DNA of 64,000 bases from Halopelagius fulvigenes (GCF_042662625.1 NZ_JBHSXH010000009.1:682001-746000); one strand, 5' to 3'; positions 50,095-58,442 are shown, counted from the stretch's first letter. Numbers and translations: made by a program. The notes: generated by a model not told the origin, from the letters alone.

Positions 50095-51015
50095 CTACTC
50101 GTCGAGAATCTTGTGCTGGAAGGCGCGGTAGACGCTGATGCCCGTCTCCGTGAGGACGACGTTCTTCTGTTTGCCCGCGGGTTCGAGGCGGATGTACTCC
50201 TTCTCGCGCAGGGGTTCGATGATGGCGGCGTCGAGGCGGCGGTACTCCGATTGGCGACTCTCCGTCGAGTAGTTGGCGAGGAACGGCAGGTCGTAGTCGT
50301 CGGCCCTGTCGATGAGGTTGCGCTTGTTGACGGAGTAGGGTTTCTCGACGGTCGTCTCGTAGAGGTACCCGAGGATGTGGACCTGTTCGCGCGTCGGCGA
50401 CTCGATGGGGTAGTCGGGAACGGTGGTCACCTCCGCGACGCCGCGGGTAAGCGGCGTCTCGGCCACGTCGTGGCCGTAGGACTCGGGGGTGACGCTGTAC
50501 GGGAGGGCGTCCGTCGTCATGCAGGCGATGGCCGCGCCGACGGCGGCGACGTTCGGCCCCGAGGAGATGTTGACGAACACCTGGTCTTCGTCGTGTCTGG
50601 CGGCGATGGTGGTGGCGACGCCCATCACGTCGTACACGTCGTGGATGCGCACGGGAACCGCGCGCGCGTCGGCGAACTCGTCGAGTTCCTCGCGGACGGC
50701 GAGTTGGTACGGCGTCGCGGCGTCCCAGTCCACCGCCTCCGCCTCCGGCGACCACTCGGCGTCGAGGGAGGTGCCGCCGGACGTCGCCTCGCGGGCCGTC
50801 GAACTCGGTTCGACGACGTCGTCGGACCGTGTCCGATGGGCCGTCGAGCTCGGCTCGACGACGTCTCCGGAGTCTTCGGGGCCGCGTTCGGCGGAATCGA
50901 CGAGGAGGTAGACCACGTCCGCGGCCTCTCGGCGGGCGGGTTCCACCACCCGGTCCCGTTCGTAGCCCAACGGGGCGATGTGAACGCGTCGCCCCGACGG
51001 AAGTGTCGCGTTCAT
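50095..51015 (-). CDS. DUF6293 (HFX_2341-type) CARF-like wHTH regulator
   Basis: The 306-residue protein has a Rossmann-like N-domain: 'VHIAPLGYERDRVVEPA', 'DQVFVNISSGPNVAAVGAAIACM' (CARF-like Thr/Ser-Gly loop) and a C-terminal winged helix 'SEYRRLDAAIIEPLREKEYIRLE'. DUF6293 members combine a CARF-like sensor with DNA binding, as in Csa3. No CRISPR array or Cas gene is in this window. ATG 51015 is favoured by a TATA element TTGATATG (51037-51044). Residues 51-59 and 66-74 are a near-identical nine-residue repeat encoded by a palindromic DNA repeat. Confidence 0.86.
   Translation of the reverse strand: MNATLPSGRRVHIAPLGYERDRVVEPARREAADVVYLLVDSAERGPEDSGDVVEPSSTAHRTRSDDVVEPSSTAREATSGGTSLDAEWSPEAEAVDWDAATPYQLAVREELDEFADARAVPVRIHDVYDVMGVATTIAARHDEDQVFVNISSGPNVAAVGAAIACMTTDALPYSVTPESYGHDVAETPLTRGVAEVTTVPDYPIESPTREQVHILGYLYETTVEKPYSVNKRNLIDRADDYDLPFLANYSTESRQSEYRRLDAAIIEPLREKEYIRLEPAGKQKNVVLTETGISVYRAFQHKILDE
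50793..50865. repeat. duplicated palindromic element inside the DUF6293 gene
   Basis: Two copies of a 28-base sequence (50793-50820, 50838-50865) each contain an inverted repeat: CGTCGAA-CTCGG-TTCGACG (50797-50815) and CGTCGAG-CTCGG-CTCGACG (50842-50860). They differ at two positions, an A-T pair in one and a G-C pair in the other, so the stem is kept. A third perfect dyad TCGGAC-CGT-GTCCGA (50822-50836) separates them. The whole insert is in frame and both copies encode DVVEPSSTA. Confidence 0.78.
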
Positions 51016-51036
51016 GCGCCGAGTGGATCGAACAGG

Positions 51037-51044
51037 CATATCAA
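51037..51044 (-). promoter_or_regulatory. TATA element for the DUF6293 gene
   Basis: On the minus strand this reads TTGATATG, centred about 25 nt before the ATG at 51015, consistent with a leaderless transcript. Confidence 0.55.
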
Positions 51045-51163
51045 TCTTCGGACGTGATTCGACGGTTCGACCGGCTGACCGACGGGTTCGACGGGGCGGA
51101 ATGGGCACCGAACGGAAGGAGGAGGGGTCAGGGGAGGGCCGAAGCAGAGGGGGAAGTCGGCTG

Positions 51164-51241
51164 GAGGGCCGAAGTGGGGGCGGGCGGGGACGGTTAGAGG
51201 TCGGTGCGGGCGGCGAGGGGGTGGGGTGGGGGCTGAGAGGG
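51164..51241 (+). other. two adjacent G-quadruplex-forming motifs
   Basis: Motif one: GGG, seven-base loop, GGGGG, three-base loop, GGG, one-base loop, GGGG (51164-51189). Motif two: GGGGG, T, GGGG, T, GGGGG, six-base loop, GGG (51217-51241). Both meet the G3+N1-7 rule. They are on the plus strand, which is the template strand for the minus-strand DUF6293 gene about 150 bp away. Confidence 0.6.
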
Positions 51242-51462
51242 TTCCGCGGGCACCGGGGCGGCGTCCGCGGATGCACGCCGTCGAATCGCCGACCACCCGG
51301 GGAACCCCGGCGCGGGACCGGTCGGCGTCGGGGTCGCCGACGACGCGCACTCGTTCGTTTCACCCGACGGTGATTCAACACTATCTCGTGACAACTGTGA
51401 CAATCGTGAACGACGGAACGTCCGAATCGCTCGCTCGATCGAGAGAGGCGGGGACGGAGGAG

Positions 51463-51513
51463 CAGAGACGGAGGATCAGAGACGGAGGATCGGAGACGGA
51501 GGGTCGGAGACGG
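51463..51513 (+). repeat. 14-bp tandem repeat CAGAGACGGAGGAT x ~3.6
   Basis: Units at 51463-51476 and 51477-51490 are identical. The next (51491-51504) reads CGGAGACGGAGGGT and a partial fourth follows. The array abuts the stop codon of the HalOD1 gene (51514). The unit length is not a multiple of three. Confidence 0.7.
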
Positions 51514-51783
51514 TCAGTTTCGCCGCCGGATCGCGTCCGCCTCGGTGAGGTGGATGCGGCCGTTCCCGTGGACGACGACGTGGAACCCGGCGTAGTCGAA
51601 CGAGACGGTGAGACCCTCCACGGCGGAGGGGCCGTCCACCAGCGAACCGAGCGCGTCGGGGTCAACCACCGCCGCCAACGGCGGCAGGTCCACGGCGTCG
51701 GTGCCGGAGACGTCGGCGACGAGAGAGACGAGCGTCGTCGCAAGAGAACCTCGAGTCGATTGCGAGAGTAACTCTTCGTGCAT
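51514..51783 (-). CDS. HalOD1 output-domain protein
   Basis: The 89-residue stand-alone HalOD1 domain reads 'TLVSLVADVSGTDAVDLPPLAAVVDPDALGSLVDGPSAVEGLTVSFDYAGFHVVVHGNGRIHL'. It is a paralogue of the protein at 16808-17107 (same 'VDPDALxSL' and 'GRIHL/V' features). A TATA element (51807-51815) about 28 nt upstream fits a leaderless ATG at 51783. Function unknown, signalling output. Confidence 0.86.
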   Translation of the reverse strand: MHEELLSQSTRGSLATTLVSLVADVSGTDAVDLPPLAAVVDPDALGSLVDGPSAVEGLTVSFDYAGFHVVVHGNGRIHLTEADAIRRRN

Positions 51784-51806
51784 GGTATATCGAAAAGGGG
51801 TGACGG

Positions 51807-51815
51807 GATATAAAC
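51807..51815 (-). promoter_or_regulatory. TATA element for the HalOD1 gene at 51514
   Basis: On the minus strand this reads GGTTTATATCC, centred about 28 nt before the ATG at 51783. Confidence 0.5.
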
Positions 51816-51994
51816 CCTATAACCGCCGCAAGGGCGATTTCGGGACTCATAACGAACGTGGTATTTCGGCCGTCGCCGCGGCGTCGTCCGAACCGGACCG
51901 GCGCGCGGCGTCGAAACCGAATACGTCCGCGAGGGACACTCTCTCGGGCGCTAACGCGCGGTAGAGGTAAGGGCCTCGCATCCGTATCCGGGCC

Positions 51995-52315
51995 ATGGAC
52001 GTGGAGGTAGTATTTCGACTCCTCGTGGCGGCGTTCTGCGTCGTCGCGCCCTCGGTTCTCTTCGTCGGCCTCGTGAGAGGACTCGACAAACTCCGGGACG
52101 ACCGCCTCGTCGAACAGGTTCTCGAACGGATGGACGACGACGACGCGACCGCGCCGACGTACCGGCGCGCCCCGTTCACCGCCGCGGTGAGCGACGGCGG
52201 GCGGACGGCCGAGACGGCCGGATGCGACGTCTGCGGCGCGTCGAACCCCCCGTACGCGTCGTACTGCGGGGCGTGCCTCTCGGCACTCGACGGCGACTCC
52301 AGAGCGCCGAAGTAG
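51995..52315 (+). CDS. TM helix plus zinc-ribbon protein
   Basis: The 106-residue product has an N-terminal helix 'VVFRLLVAAFCVVAPSVLFVGLVRGL', a charged coil ('DKLRDDRLVEQVLERMDDDD') and a C-terminal zinc ribbon 'AGCDVCGASNPPYASYCGACLSAL' (four Cys). I recall this as a DUF7577-like layout, unverified. It could anchor a zinc ribbon at the membrane. Convergent with sucD. Confidence 0.72.
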   Translation: MDVEVVFRLLVAAFCVVAPSVLFVGLVRGLDKLRDDRLVEQVLERMDDDDATAPTYRRAPFTAAVSDGGRTAETAGCDVCGASNPPYASYCGACLSALDGDSRAPK

Positions 52316-52342
52316 AAGTTAGAGAGGGGAGACGCGGCGTCT

Positions 52343-53212
52343 CTACAGGAAGTCTTCGACGTGTTCGGCGACTTCCTCGGGCGTGTCGCCGACGGGGACG
52401 CCGGCGTCGTTCAGCGCGGAAATCTTCGACTCGGCGGTTCCCGTACCGGACCCCGAGACGATTGCGCCCGCGTGGCCCATGCGCTTGCCCGGCGGGGCGG
52501 TGCGGCCCGCGATGAAGCCCGCGACGGGCGTGTCCATGTTCTCGGCGATGTACTTCGCGGCCTGTTCCTCGTCCTCGCCGCCGATTTCGCCGCACATGAC
52601 GACGGCCTCCGTCTCCTGGTCCTCCTCGAACAGTTCGAGGGCGTCGATGAACGACGTGCCGATGATGGGGTCGCCCCCGATGCCGACGGCGGTGGTCTGG
52701 CCGATGCCGCGGTCGGTGAGGTTCGAGACGACCTGATACGTCAGGGTGCCCGACCGGGAGACCAGACCGACGTTACCCGCCTCGAAGATGTTGCCGGGGA
52801 GGATGCCGAGTTTCGACTCGCCGGGCGTGATGATGCCGGGGCAGTTCGGACCCAGCAAGCGCGTGTCCACCTCGGAGAGTCGCTTGTTCACCTTGGCCAT
52901 GTCCTGCGTCGGGATGCCCTCGGTGATGGCCACGACGAAATCGAGGTTCGTGTCGAGGGCCTCGAAGATGGCGTCGCCGGCGAACGCCGGCGGAACGAAC
53001 ACGACGGAGGCGTCGGCGTCCTCCTCGCGGACGGCCTCGTCCACGGTGTCGTAGACGGGGACGCCTTCGACCTCTTGGCCGCCCTTGCCGGGGACTGCGC
53101 CGGCGACCACGTTCGTTCCGTACTCCATCATCTGCTGGGTGTGGAACTTCCCTTCCCCACCGGTGATGCCCTGTACAACCACGCGAGTGTCGTCGTCGAC
53201 TAAGATGCTCAT
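52343..53212 (-). CDS. sucD: succinyl-CoA synthetase subunit alpha
   Basis: The ADP/GDP-forming enzyme interconverts succinyl-CoA and succinate with phosphorylation. The 289-residue alpha subunit has the CoA-binding 'VVVQGITGGEGKFHTQQMMEYGTNVVAGAVPGKGG' and the phosphohistidine site H247 in 'KRMGHAGAIVSGSGTGTAESK'. Its start overlaps the sucC stop by four bases, so the two subunits are coupled with sucC first. Confidence 0.97.
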   Translation of the reverse strand: MSILVDDDTRVVVQGITGGEGKFHTQQMMEYGTNVVAGAVPGKGGQEVEGVPVYDTVDEAVREEDADASVVFVPPAFAGDAIFEALDTNLDFVVAITEGIPTQDMAKVNKRLSEVDTRLLGPNCPGIITPGESKLGILPGNIFEAGNVGLVSRSGTLTYQVVSNLTDRGIGQTTAVGIGGDPIIGTSFIDALELFEEDQETEAVVMCGEIGGEDEEQAAKYIAENMDTPVAGFIAGRTAPPGKRMGHAGAIVSGSGTGTAESKISALNDAGVPVGDTPEEVAEHVEDFL

Positions 53213-54354
53213 TGGCTTGCCTCCTCCGCGTTCTGGACGGCCCGTTGGACCGCGTCTTCGAGCGTCTTCTCCACCTCGACGAGGTCCGTGTTGAGAATCT
53301 CCATGCCCTCCTCGGCGTTGGTGCCGGCGAGGCGCACGACGACCTTCTTCGGAATCTCGTCGAACTGCTCTAAGGCCTCGTTGATACCCTTGGCCACCTC
53401 GTCGCCGCGGGTGATGCCGCCGAAGATGTTGAACACGACGGCGTCGACGTTCTCGTCGGAGAACACCATGTCGAGGGCGTTGGTCACGCGTTCGGCCTTC
53501 GCACCGCCGCCGATGTCGAGGAAGTTGGCGGGTTCGCCGCCGTAGTGGTCCACGATGTCGAGCGTCGTCATCACGAGACCCGCGCCGTTGCCGATGATGC
53601 CGACGTTACCCGACAGGCGGACGTAGTCGAAGCCGTACTCGCCGGCCTTGCGTTCGAGGTCGTTCTGGTAGGCGTCCTCCTCCATCTCCGCGAGGTCCGG
53701 GTGTCGGAACAGGGCGTCGTCGTCGATGTTCATCACCGCGTCGGCGGCGACGATTTCCCGGTCCGAGGTGATCATCACGGGGTTGATCTCGATGTCGGAG
53801 GCGTCGTTTTCCTCGTAGAGGTCGTACAGCGTCGAGAGGAACGACGCCACGTCCATCGCCACGTCGTCGGGGATGCCGGCCTCGAAGACGACCTTGCGGG
53901 CCTGATACGGGTGCAGGCCGAACGCGGGGTCGATGTGTTCGCGGGCGATGGCCTCGGGCGTCTCCTCGGCGACCTCCTCGATGTTGACGCCGCCCTCGGT
54001 GGAGACCATCGCGACGGGCTTGCCCTCGCCGCGGTCCATCGTGATACCGACGTACAGTTCGTTCTCGAAGTCCACGCCGGCCTCGACGAGGACTTCCTCG
54101 ACGGTGTAGCCCTTCAGGTCCATGCCGAGGATGTCCTCGGCGGCCTCTCGGGCCTCCTCCTCGTCCGTCGCGATCTTGATACCGCCGGCTTTGCCGCGTC
54201 CGCCGACGTGAACCTGCGCCTTGATGGCCGCGGGGTATCCGATATCCTCGACGGCCTCCATGACCTCGTCTACGGACGACGCGAGGCGGGACTCGGGCAC
54301 CGGAATCCCGGCCTCGGCGAAGATGTCCTTCGCCTGATATTCGTGAAGCTTCAT
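53209..54354 (-). CDS. sucC: succinyl-CoA synthetase subunit beta
   Basis: The 381-residue beta subunit has an ATP-grasp fold: 'MKLHEYQAKDIFAEAGIPVPES', 'AQVHVGGRGKAGGIKIA' (nucleotide-binding) and 'GNGAGLVMTTLDIVDHYGGEPANFLDIGGGA'. It provides the nucleotide and succinate sites. ATG 54354 is chosen at the family start 'MKLHEYQ'; eight upstream residues are not part of the family. Coupled to sucD by a four-base overlap. Confidence 0.97.
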   Translation of the reverse strand: MKLHEYQAKDIFAEAGIPVPESRLASSVDEVMEAVEDIGYPAAIKAQVHVGGRGKAGGIKIATDEEEAREAAEDILGMDLKGYTVEEVLVEAGVDFENELYVGITMDRGEGKPVAMVSTEGGVNIEEVAEETPEAIAREHIDPAFGLHPYQARKVVFEAGIPDDVAMDVASFLSTLYDLYEENDASDIEINPVMITSDREIVAADAVMNIDDDALFRHPDLAEMEEDAYQNDLERKAGEYGFDYVRLSGNVGIIGNGAGLVMTTLDIVDHYGGEPANFLDIGGGAKAERVTNALDMVFSDENVDAVVFNIFGGITRGDEVAKGINEALEQFDEIPKKVVVRLAGTNAEEGMEILNTDLVEVEKTLEDAVQRAVQNAEEASQ

Positions 54355-54510
54355 TCCATCCGTGGCAGGGTGGGGCACGCGCTTAAATCCCGTTCATCTT
54401 CGTTCGGGAACTACCCCGCACGGATTGCTTCTACCCCGCCGGAGTCCCCCGACTCCCTCGCTCCGTCGCCTCCGAATTTATCACGGTCCCGCGCCGATAC
54501 CACGAACGAC

Positions 54511-55467
54511 ATGCGCGCAGTCAGGATTCACGAACACGGTGACGCGGACGTACTGAGGGTGGACGACGCGGAGACGCCGGATCCCGAACCCGGGCAGGTC
54601 CTCGTGAACGTCGAAGCCGTCGGGGTGAACCCGGTGGACACGTACTTCCGGGAGGGGGCGTACCCGGTCCCGCACCTCCCCTTCGTCCCGGGGTCGGACC
54701 TCGCGGGAACCGTCGCCGTCGTCGGCGACGGCGTCGAACGCTTCGAGGCCGGAGACAGGGTGTTCGGCACCGGCCTCGGCAACGGGATGTCCGGCACGTA
54801 CGCCGAGGAAGTCGCCGCGCCCGCGGACTTCCTGACGCACATCCCCGACGGCGTCTCCTTCGAGGACGCGGCGGCCCTCGCGTTGGTCGGGACGACGGCG
54901 TGGCAGGCGTTCGTCCACCACGCGACGGTCGAACCCGCCGAGACGGTTCTCGTCCACGGCGGAAGCGGCGGCGTCGGCCACGTCGCCGTCCAACTCGCCG
55001 AGACGATGGGCGCGCGGGTTCTCGCCACCGCCTCCGAGGAGTTCCACGACGACGTGCGCGCACTCGGGGCCGAGGAGGTGTTCGACTACCGCCGCGACGA
55101 CTTGGAGGACGCCGTTCTCGCGGCGGGGCCGCCGGACGTGATTCTCGACACCCACATGGACCGGTACCTGCAGTTCAACGCGAACGTCGCGGCCGCGGAC
55201 GGGCGAATCATCGGCATCGGCAACGACACCGGCGAAGGGGGATTCACGGACATCGGCGTCACGAAGGGGAAGGAACTGCGCTACCAGTTCATGACGATGT
55301 ACAACACCGCCGAGAAGGACGCCGTCTTGACCCGCCTCGGGTCGCTTCTCGAACGCGGCGAAGTCGAACCCGTCGTCCACGAGACGTACCCCCTCGAAGA
55401 CGCCGCGGAGGCCCAGCGAACCGTCCTCGAAGACAGCTTCCTCGGAAAGGTCGTCCTCGTCCCCTGA
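54511..55467 (+). CDS. quinone oxidoreductase-like MDR protein
   Basis: The 318-residue protein is a zinc-independent medium-chain dehydrogenase/reductase: 'VEAVGVNPVDTYFREGAYPVPHLPFVPGSDLAGTVAVVG' and the NAD(P)H motif 'VLVHGGSGGVGHVAVQLAETMGARV' are typical of zeta-crystallin/QOR proteins. The structural-zinc Cys cluster is absent. It should reduce quinones or enones with NADPH. A TTTATC box lies about 30 nt upstream; the ATG at 54511 is used. It is divergent from sucC, with starts about 156 bp apart. Confidence 0.9.
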   Translation: MRAVRIHEHGDADVLRVDDAETPDPEPGQVLVNVEAVGVNPVDTYFREGAYPVPHLPFVPGSDLAGTVAVVGDGVERFEAGDRVFGTGLGNGMSGTYAEEVAAPADFLTHIPDGVSFEDAAALALVGTTAWQAFVHHATVEPAETVLVHGGSGGVGHVAVQLAETMGARVLATASEEFHDDVRALGAEEVFDYRRDDLEDAVLAAGPPDVILDTHMDRYLQFNANVAAADGRIIGIGNDTGEGGFTDIGVTKGKELRYQFMTMYNTAEKDAVLTRLGSLLERGEVEPVVHETYPLEDAAEAQRTVLEDSFLGKVVLVP

Positions 55468-55476
55468 CGGGGAGAG

Positions 55477-55971
55477 CTATCGACTCCGCGGTTCGACCGT
55501 AAAGCCGGCGTGCATTCCGCGTTCGTAGTGGCCGGGGAGGGTGCAGGCGGCCACGTACGGTCCCGCCTCCAGTTCGCGTTCCAGTCGGGTTCCCTCGCCG
55601 GGCGTGACACCGTTGGCGTTCACCGCGACGTCGAGTTCACCGGTATCGACTCGGCCGACCGCGTCCTTCGGAAGCGAGTCCGGCGCGCGGTCGGTCGCGG
55701 CGAGGAGGAACTGGTGAACCTGGTCCGCCGCGTTCCGGATTTCGAACCGAACCGGCCCGGCGGGAACCGTCGACCGAGACAGGGCGATCTCGTAGTTCGA
55801 CAGTTCCACGCGGACAGTCGTCGGTTCCGCCTCCGTCGCCGTTCCGTCGCCGCTTCCGAGTGCGCCGAAGCACCCGGCTAGCGAGGCCGTCGCGGCGGAC
55901 GCCGTTCCGGCGATGACTGTGCGTCTCCCGAACGTCGCGTCCCTCGTGGACCAGTTTCGGTCCCTGACCAT
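55477..55971 (-). CDS. cupredoxin-like Tat lipoprotein
   Basis: The 164-residue protein carries a Tat motif 'FGRRTVIAGTASAATASLAGC' (lipobox C34) and a plastocyanin-type domain with likely copper ligands His86 ('QVHQF'), Cys143, His148 and Met153 ('AACTLPGHYERGM'). It probably is an exported electron carrier or copper-binding protein. The ATG at 55971 is chosen; an in-frame start at 55998 adds nine residues. Convergent with the MDR gene. Distinct from the halocyanin at 20532. Confidence 0.82.
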   Translation of the reverse strand: MVRDRNWSTRDATFGRRTVIAGTASAATASLAGCFGALGSGDGTATEAEPTTVRVELSNYEIALSRSTVPAGPVRFEIRNAADQVHQFLLAATDRAPDSLPKDAVGRVDTGELDVAVNANGVTPGEGTRLERELEAGPYVAACTLPGHYERGMHAGFTVEPRSR

Positions 55972-56088
55972 ACAGCCCACGACGTGCCGCCCCCTCATTC
56001 CTGTGTCGGGCGGTCGTCACGTCGGGAAGCGGCGGCGGATCGCGCGGTCCGCCGGACGAACCGACGGAGACCCGCCTCGCCGTGGCGA

Positions 56089-56094
56089 TTTATG
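56089..56094 (+). promoter_or_regulatory. TATA element for the SDR gene
   Basis: TTTATG is centred about 27 nt before the ATG at 56118, consistent with a leaderless transcript. Confidence 0.55.
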
Positions 56095-56117
56095 TCACTC
56101 GCGCGCCACCTAGCGGT

Positions 56118-56828
56118 ATGACAGTCGAGTTCGACTTCGACGGGACGGTGGCGTTGGTGACCGGTGCGAGCGGTGCCCTCGGGAGCGCAGTCGCTCGAAC
56201 GTTCCGCGACGCGGGCGCGACGGTGGCCGCCGCGGACGTGGTCGAACCGGACGACGAGGACGCCCTCTTGGACCCGGAGGGCGGCATCGAGTTCTATCGG
56301 GGCGACTTCACGGACGAGGAGGAGGTGGCCCGCGTCGTCGAGGAGGTGGTCGAGGACCACGGGCGACTCGACCACCTCGCCAACGTCGCGGGGACGTGGC
56401 GCGGCGGGACGCCGATAGAGGAGACGGACGTCGATACGTTCGACTTCCTGTTCGACGTGAACCTCAAGACGATGTTCCTCGCCTCAAAGCACGCGCTTCC
56501 GCACCTCCGGGAGACGGAGGGGGCCATCGTCTCCGTCTCCGCGCGTTCGTCGCTGGAGGGCGGCGAGGGCGACGGCCCGTACCGCGCCTCGAAGGCGGGC
56601 GTCCGACTCCTCACGGAGACCGTCGCCGAGGAGAACCTCGGGACGGTGCGCGCGAACGCGGTGATGCCCAGCGTCATCGACACGCCCGCGAACCGCGAGA
56701 TGATGCCCGACGCCGACCACGACTCGTGGGTCGAACCCGAGCAGATAGCGCGCGTCGTCTCCTTTCTCTGTTCGGACGCCGCGGCGGTCACCTCCGGCGC
56801 GGCGGTGCCCGTCTACGGCGAGGCCTGA
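56118..56828 (+). CDS. short-chain dehydrogenase/reductase
   Basis: The 236-residue enzyme has the TGxxxGxG motif 'ALVTGASGALGSAVA', 'NVAGTW' and the catalytic Ser-Tyr-Lys set ('VSVSARSSLEGG', 'GPYRASKAG'). It is an NAD(P)-dependent oxidoreductase of unknown substrate, probably classical SDR of the FabG type. Start 56118 matches the TATA distance. No partner gene is coupled. Confidence 0.92.
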   Translation: MTVEFDFDGTVALVTGASGALGSAVARTFRDAGATVAAADVVEPDDEDALLDPEGGIEFYRGDFTDEEEVARVVEEVVEDHGRLDHLANVAGTWRGGTPIEETDVDTFDFLFDVNLKTMFLASKHALPHLRETEGAIVSVSARSSLEGGEGDGPYRASKAGVRLLTETVAEENLGTVRANAVMPSVIDTPANREMMPDADHDSWVEPEQIARVVSFLCSDAAAVTSGAAVPVYGEA

Positions 56829-56880
56829 CCGACCGTCGATCACTCCCTCGCCCCGCGTCGACCCCCGTTCGACCGGATAA

Positions 56881-56987
56881 ATGTCATCATATATTTATAA
56901 ACGAAAGTTAACATGTCTATTTATTATCTGTTATTCGGGCGAATATCGGGGTGTTTTTCAATAACACGGATGGTATCGTGCAGAGAC
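56881..56987 (+). promoter_or_regulatory. AT-rich leader with two TATA-like boxes and an inverted repeat
   Basis: Boxes near 56889-56900 (ATATATTTATAA) and 56954-56964 (TTTTTCAATAA) precede the NSS transporter. TGTTATT (56929-56935) and AATAACA (56960-56966) form an inverted repeat spanning the second box. The ATG at 56913 is in frame with 56988, so two isoforms are possible. Confidence 0.45.
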
Positions 56988-58325
56988 ATGAGTGAACGAG
57001 AGACGTGGGCGACGCGGGCAGGGTTCATCCTCGCGGCAGTCGGGTCCGCCGTGGGCCTCGGGAACATCTGGCAGTTCCCGTTCAAGACCGCGCAATTCGG
57101 GGGCGCGTCCTTCCTCGTCGTCTACCTCATCGCGGTGTTCGGCATCGGGCTACCAGCCATCCTCGCGGAGTTCGTCATCGGTCGACGGGCGAAACTCAAC
57201 GCCATCAGCGCGTTCGGCAGACTCGGCCACGGGAAGTGGCGGTTCGTCGGCGCGTTGGGGCTCCTGACCGGCTTTTGGATCCTGTCGTACTACAGCGTCG
57301 TCGGCGGGTGGGTGATTCGGTACATCTGGGGGAGCCTCCAGGGCGCGTACTTCAGCGACCCGACGGCCTACTTCGGCGCGATATCGACCGGCGTGGATGC
57401 CGTGGCGCTTCACGCGGTGTTCATGTTCCTCGTCGTCGTCATCGTCGCCCTCGGCATCAAGGACGGCATCGAGAAGGCGACGAAGGTGATGGTCCCCTCC
57501 ATCATCATCATCATGCTGGGGCTGGCGGCGTACGGGGCGACGCTCTCCGGGGCGACGGCGGGGTACGACTACTTCCTCTCGCCCGACTTCGGCGCGCTGA
57601 TGGCCAACCTCGGCGAGATCGTCCCGTTCGCCGTGGGACAGGCGTTCTTCTCGCTGTCGCTCGGTATGGGCGCGATGATAACGTACGCCTCCTACATCAA
57701 CCGCGACGACAGCCTCGTCGCCGACGGCAGCACCATCGTCGTGTTGAACACGTTCGTCGGCGTCCTCGCCGGCTTCGTCGTCTTCCCCCTCCTGTTCGCG
57801 CAGGGTATCGACCCGAACACCTCGGGTCCGGGCGCGGTGTTCGTCAGCGTCGCGGGCGCGTTCGCGAACATCCCGGCGGGCCGCATCGTCGGCCTCGTCT
57901 TCTTCCTCGTCGTCCTCATCGCGGCGCTCTCGTCGGCCATCAGCCTGCTGGAAGTCGTCGTCTCCTACGTCATCGACAACCACGACGTCGGGCGCGCCCC
58001 CACCGCGGCGGCCATCGGCGTCAGCCTGTTCGTCCTCGGCCTCCCCTCGGCGCTCGACACCGCGTGGCTCGGCTGGTTCGACACGCTCGCGTACCAGTTG
58101 CTCCTCCCCGTCTCGGTGCTCCTCGTCCTCCTCTTCGTCGGGTGGGTCCTCGGCGGAGAGGCGCTCTCGGAGGTGCTGAAGGGAACGGGACTCGGTAACG
58201 GCTTCGGGCTGACGTGGCTCTGGATGGTCCGCGTCGTCGTCGTCATCGCCGTCCTCGGAACGCTGTGGCTCGGCATCCAGACGCTGTTCCTCGGTCCGGA
58301 ACCGGCCATCGTGCCGCCGCTCTAG
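56988..58325 (+). CDS. sodium-dependent (NSS/SNF) transporter
   Basis: The 445-residue protein has the NSS sodium/substrate core 'WATRAGFILAAVGSAVGLGNIWQFPFKTAQFGGASFLVVYL' (helix 1-2) and 'FAVGQAFFSLSLGMGAMITYASYI' (helix 6). Transport is amino acid or related solute, Na+ driven. About 11 helices, shorter than animal relatives, as usual in prokaryotes. ATG 56988 fits the nearer TATA-like box. A close paralogue follows after 147 bp. Confidence 0.92.
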   Translation: MSERETWATRAGFILAAVGSAVGLGNIWQFPFKTAQFGGASFLVVYLIAVFGIGLPAILAEFVIGRRAKLNAISAFGRLGHGKWRFVGALGLLTGFWILSYYSVVGGWVIRYIWGSLQGAYFSDPTAYFGAISTGVDAVALHAVFMFLVVVIVALGIKDGIEKATKVMVPSIIIIMLGLAAYGATLSGATAGYDYFLSPDFGALMANLGEIVPFAVGQAFFSLSLGMGAMITYASYINRDDSLVADGSTIVVLNTFVGVLAGFVVFPLLFAQGIDPNTSGPGAVFVSVAGAFANIPAGRIVGLVFFLVVLIAALSSAISLLEVVVSYVIDNHDVGRAPTAAAIGVSLFVLGLPSALDTAWLGWFDTLAYQLLLPVSVLLVLLFVGWVLGGEALSEVLKGTGLGNGFGLTWLWMVRVVVVIAVLGTLWLGIQTLFLGPEPAIVPPL

Positions 58326-58400
58326 ACCTACGGATCGTCGGCCGACGCCCCCTTCTTCCGACCGTTTGCCGCCCGATAGCGGCGCGTTGGCGGGTTAAAA

Positions 58401-58421
58401 ACCGTTACAATAGCGGTTTGA
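58401..58421 (+). terminator. small hairpin after the first NSS gene
   Basis: AAACCG (58401-58406) and CGGTTT (58416-58421) form a six-base stem with a nine-base loop between the two NSS genes. It may help terminate the first transcript; T-rich runs are short. Confidence 0.3.
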
Positions 58422-58442
58422 CGGATCCTCGGTCCGAAAGTC

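Larger units (their letters stand above)
51016..51513. other. 498-bp intergenic region with purine-rich and G4 motifs
   Basis: The region from 51112 to about 51250 is strongly purine-rich on the plus strand. Two G-quadruplex motifs are at 51164-51189 and 51217-51241. A 14-bp tandem repeat runs up to the HalOD1 stop at 51514. The part next to 51015 holds the promoter of the DUF6293 gene. No supported gene. Confidence 0.55.

Noticed and set aside
51226..51771. 181-codon plus-strand frame over the 498-bp gap
   Set aside because: It runs antisense through the HalOD1 gene and through the tandem repeat; composition is not protein-like.
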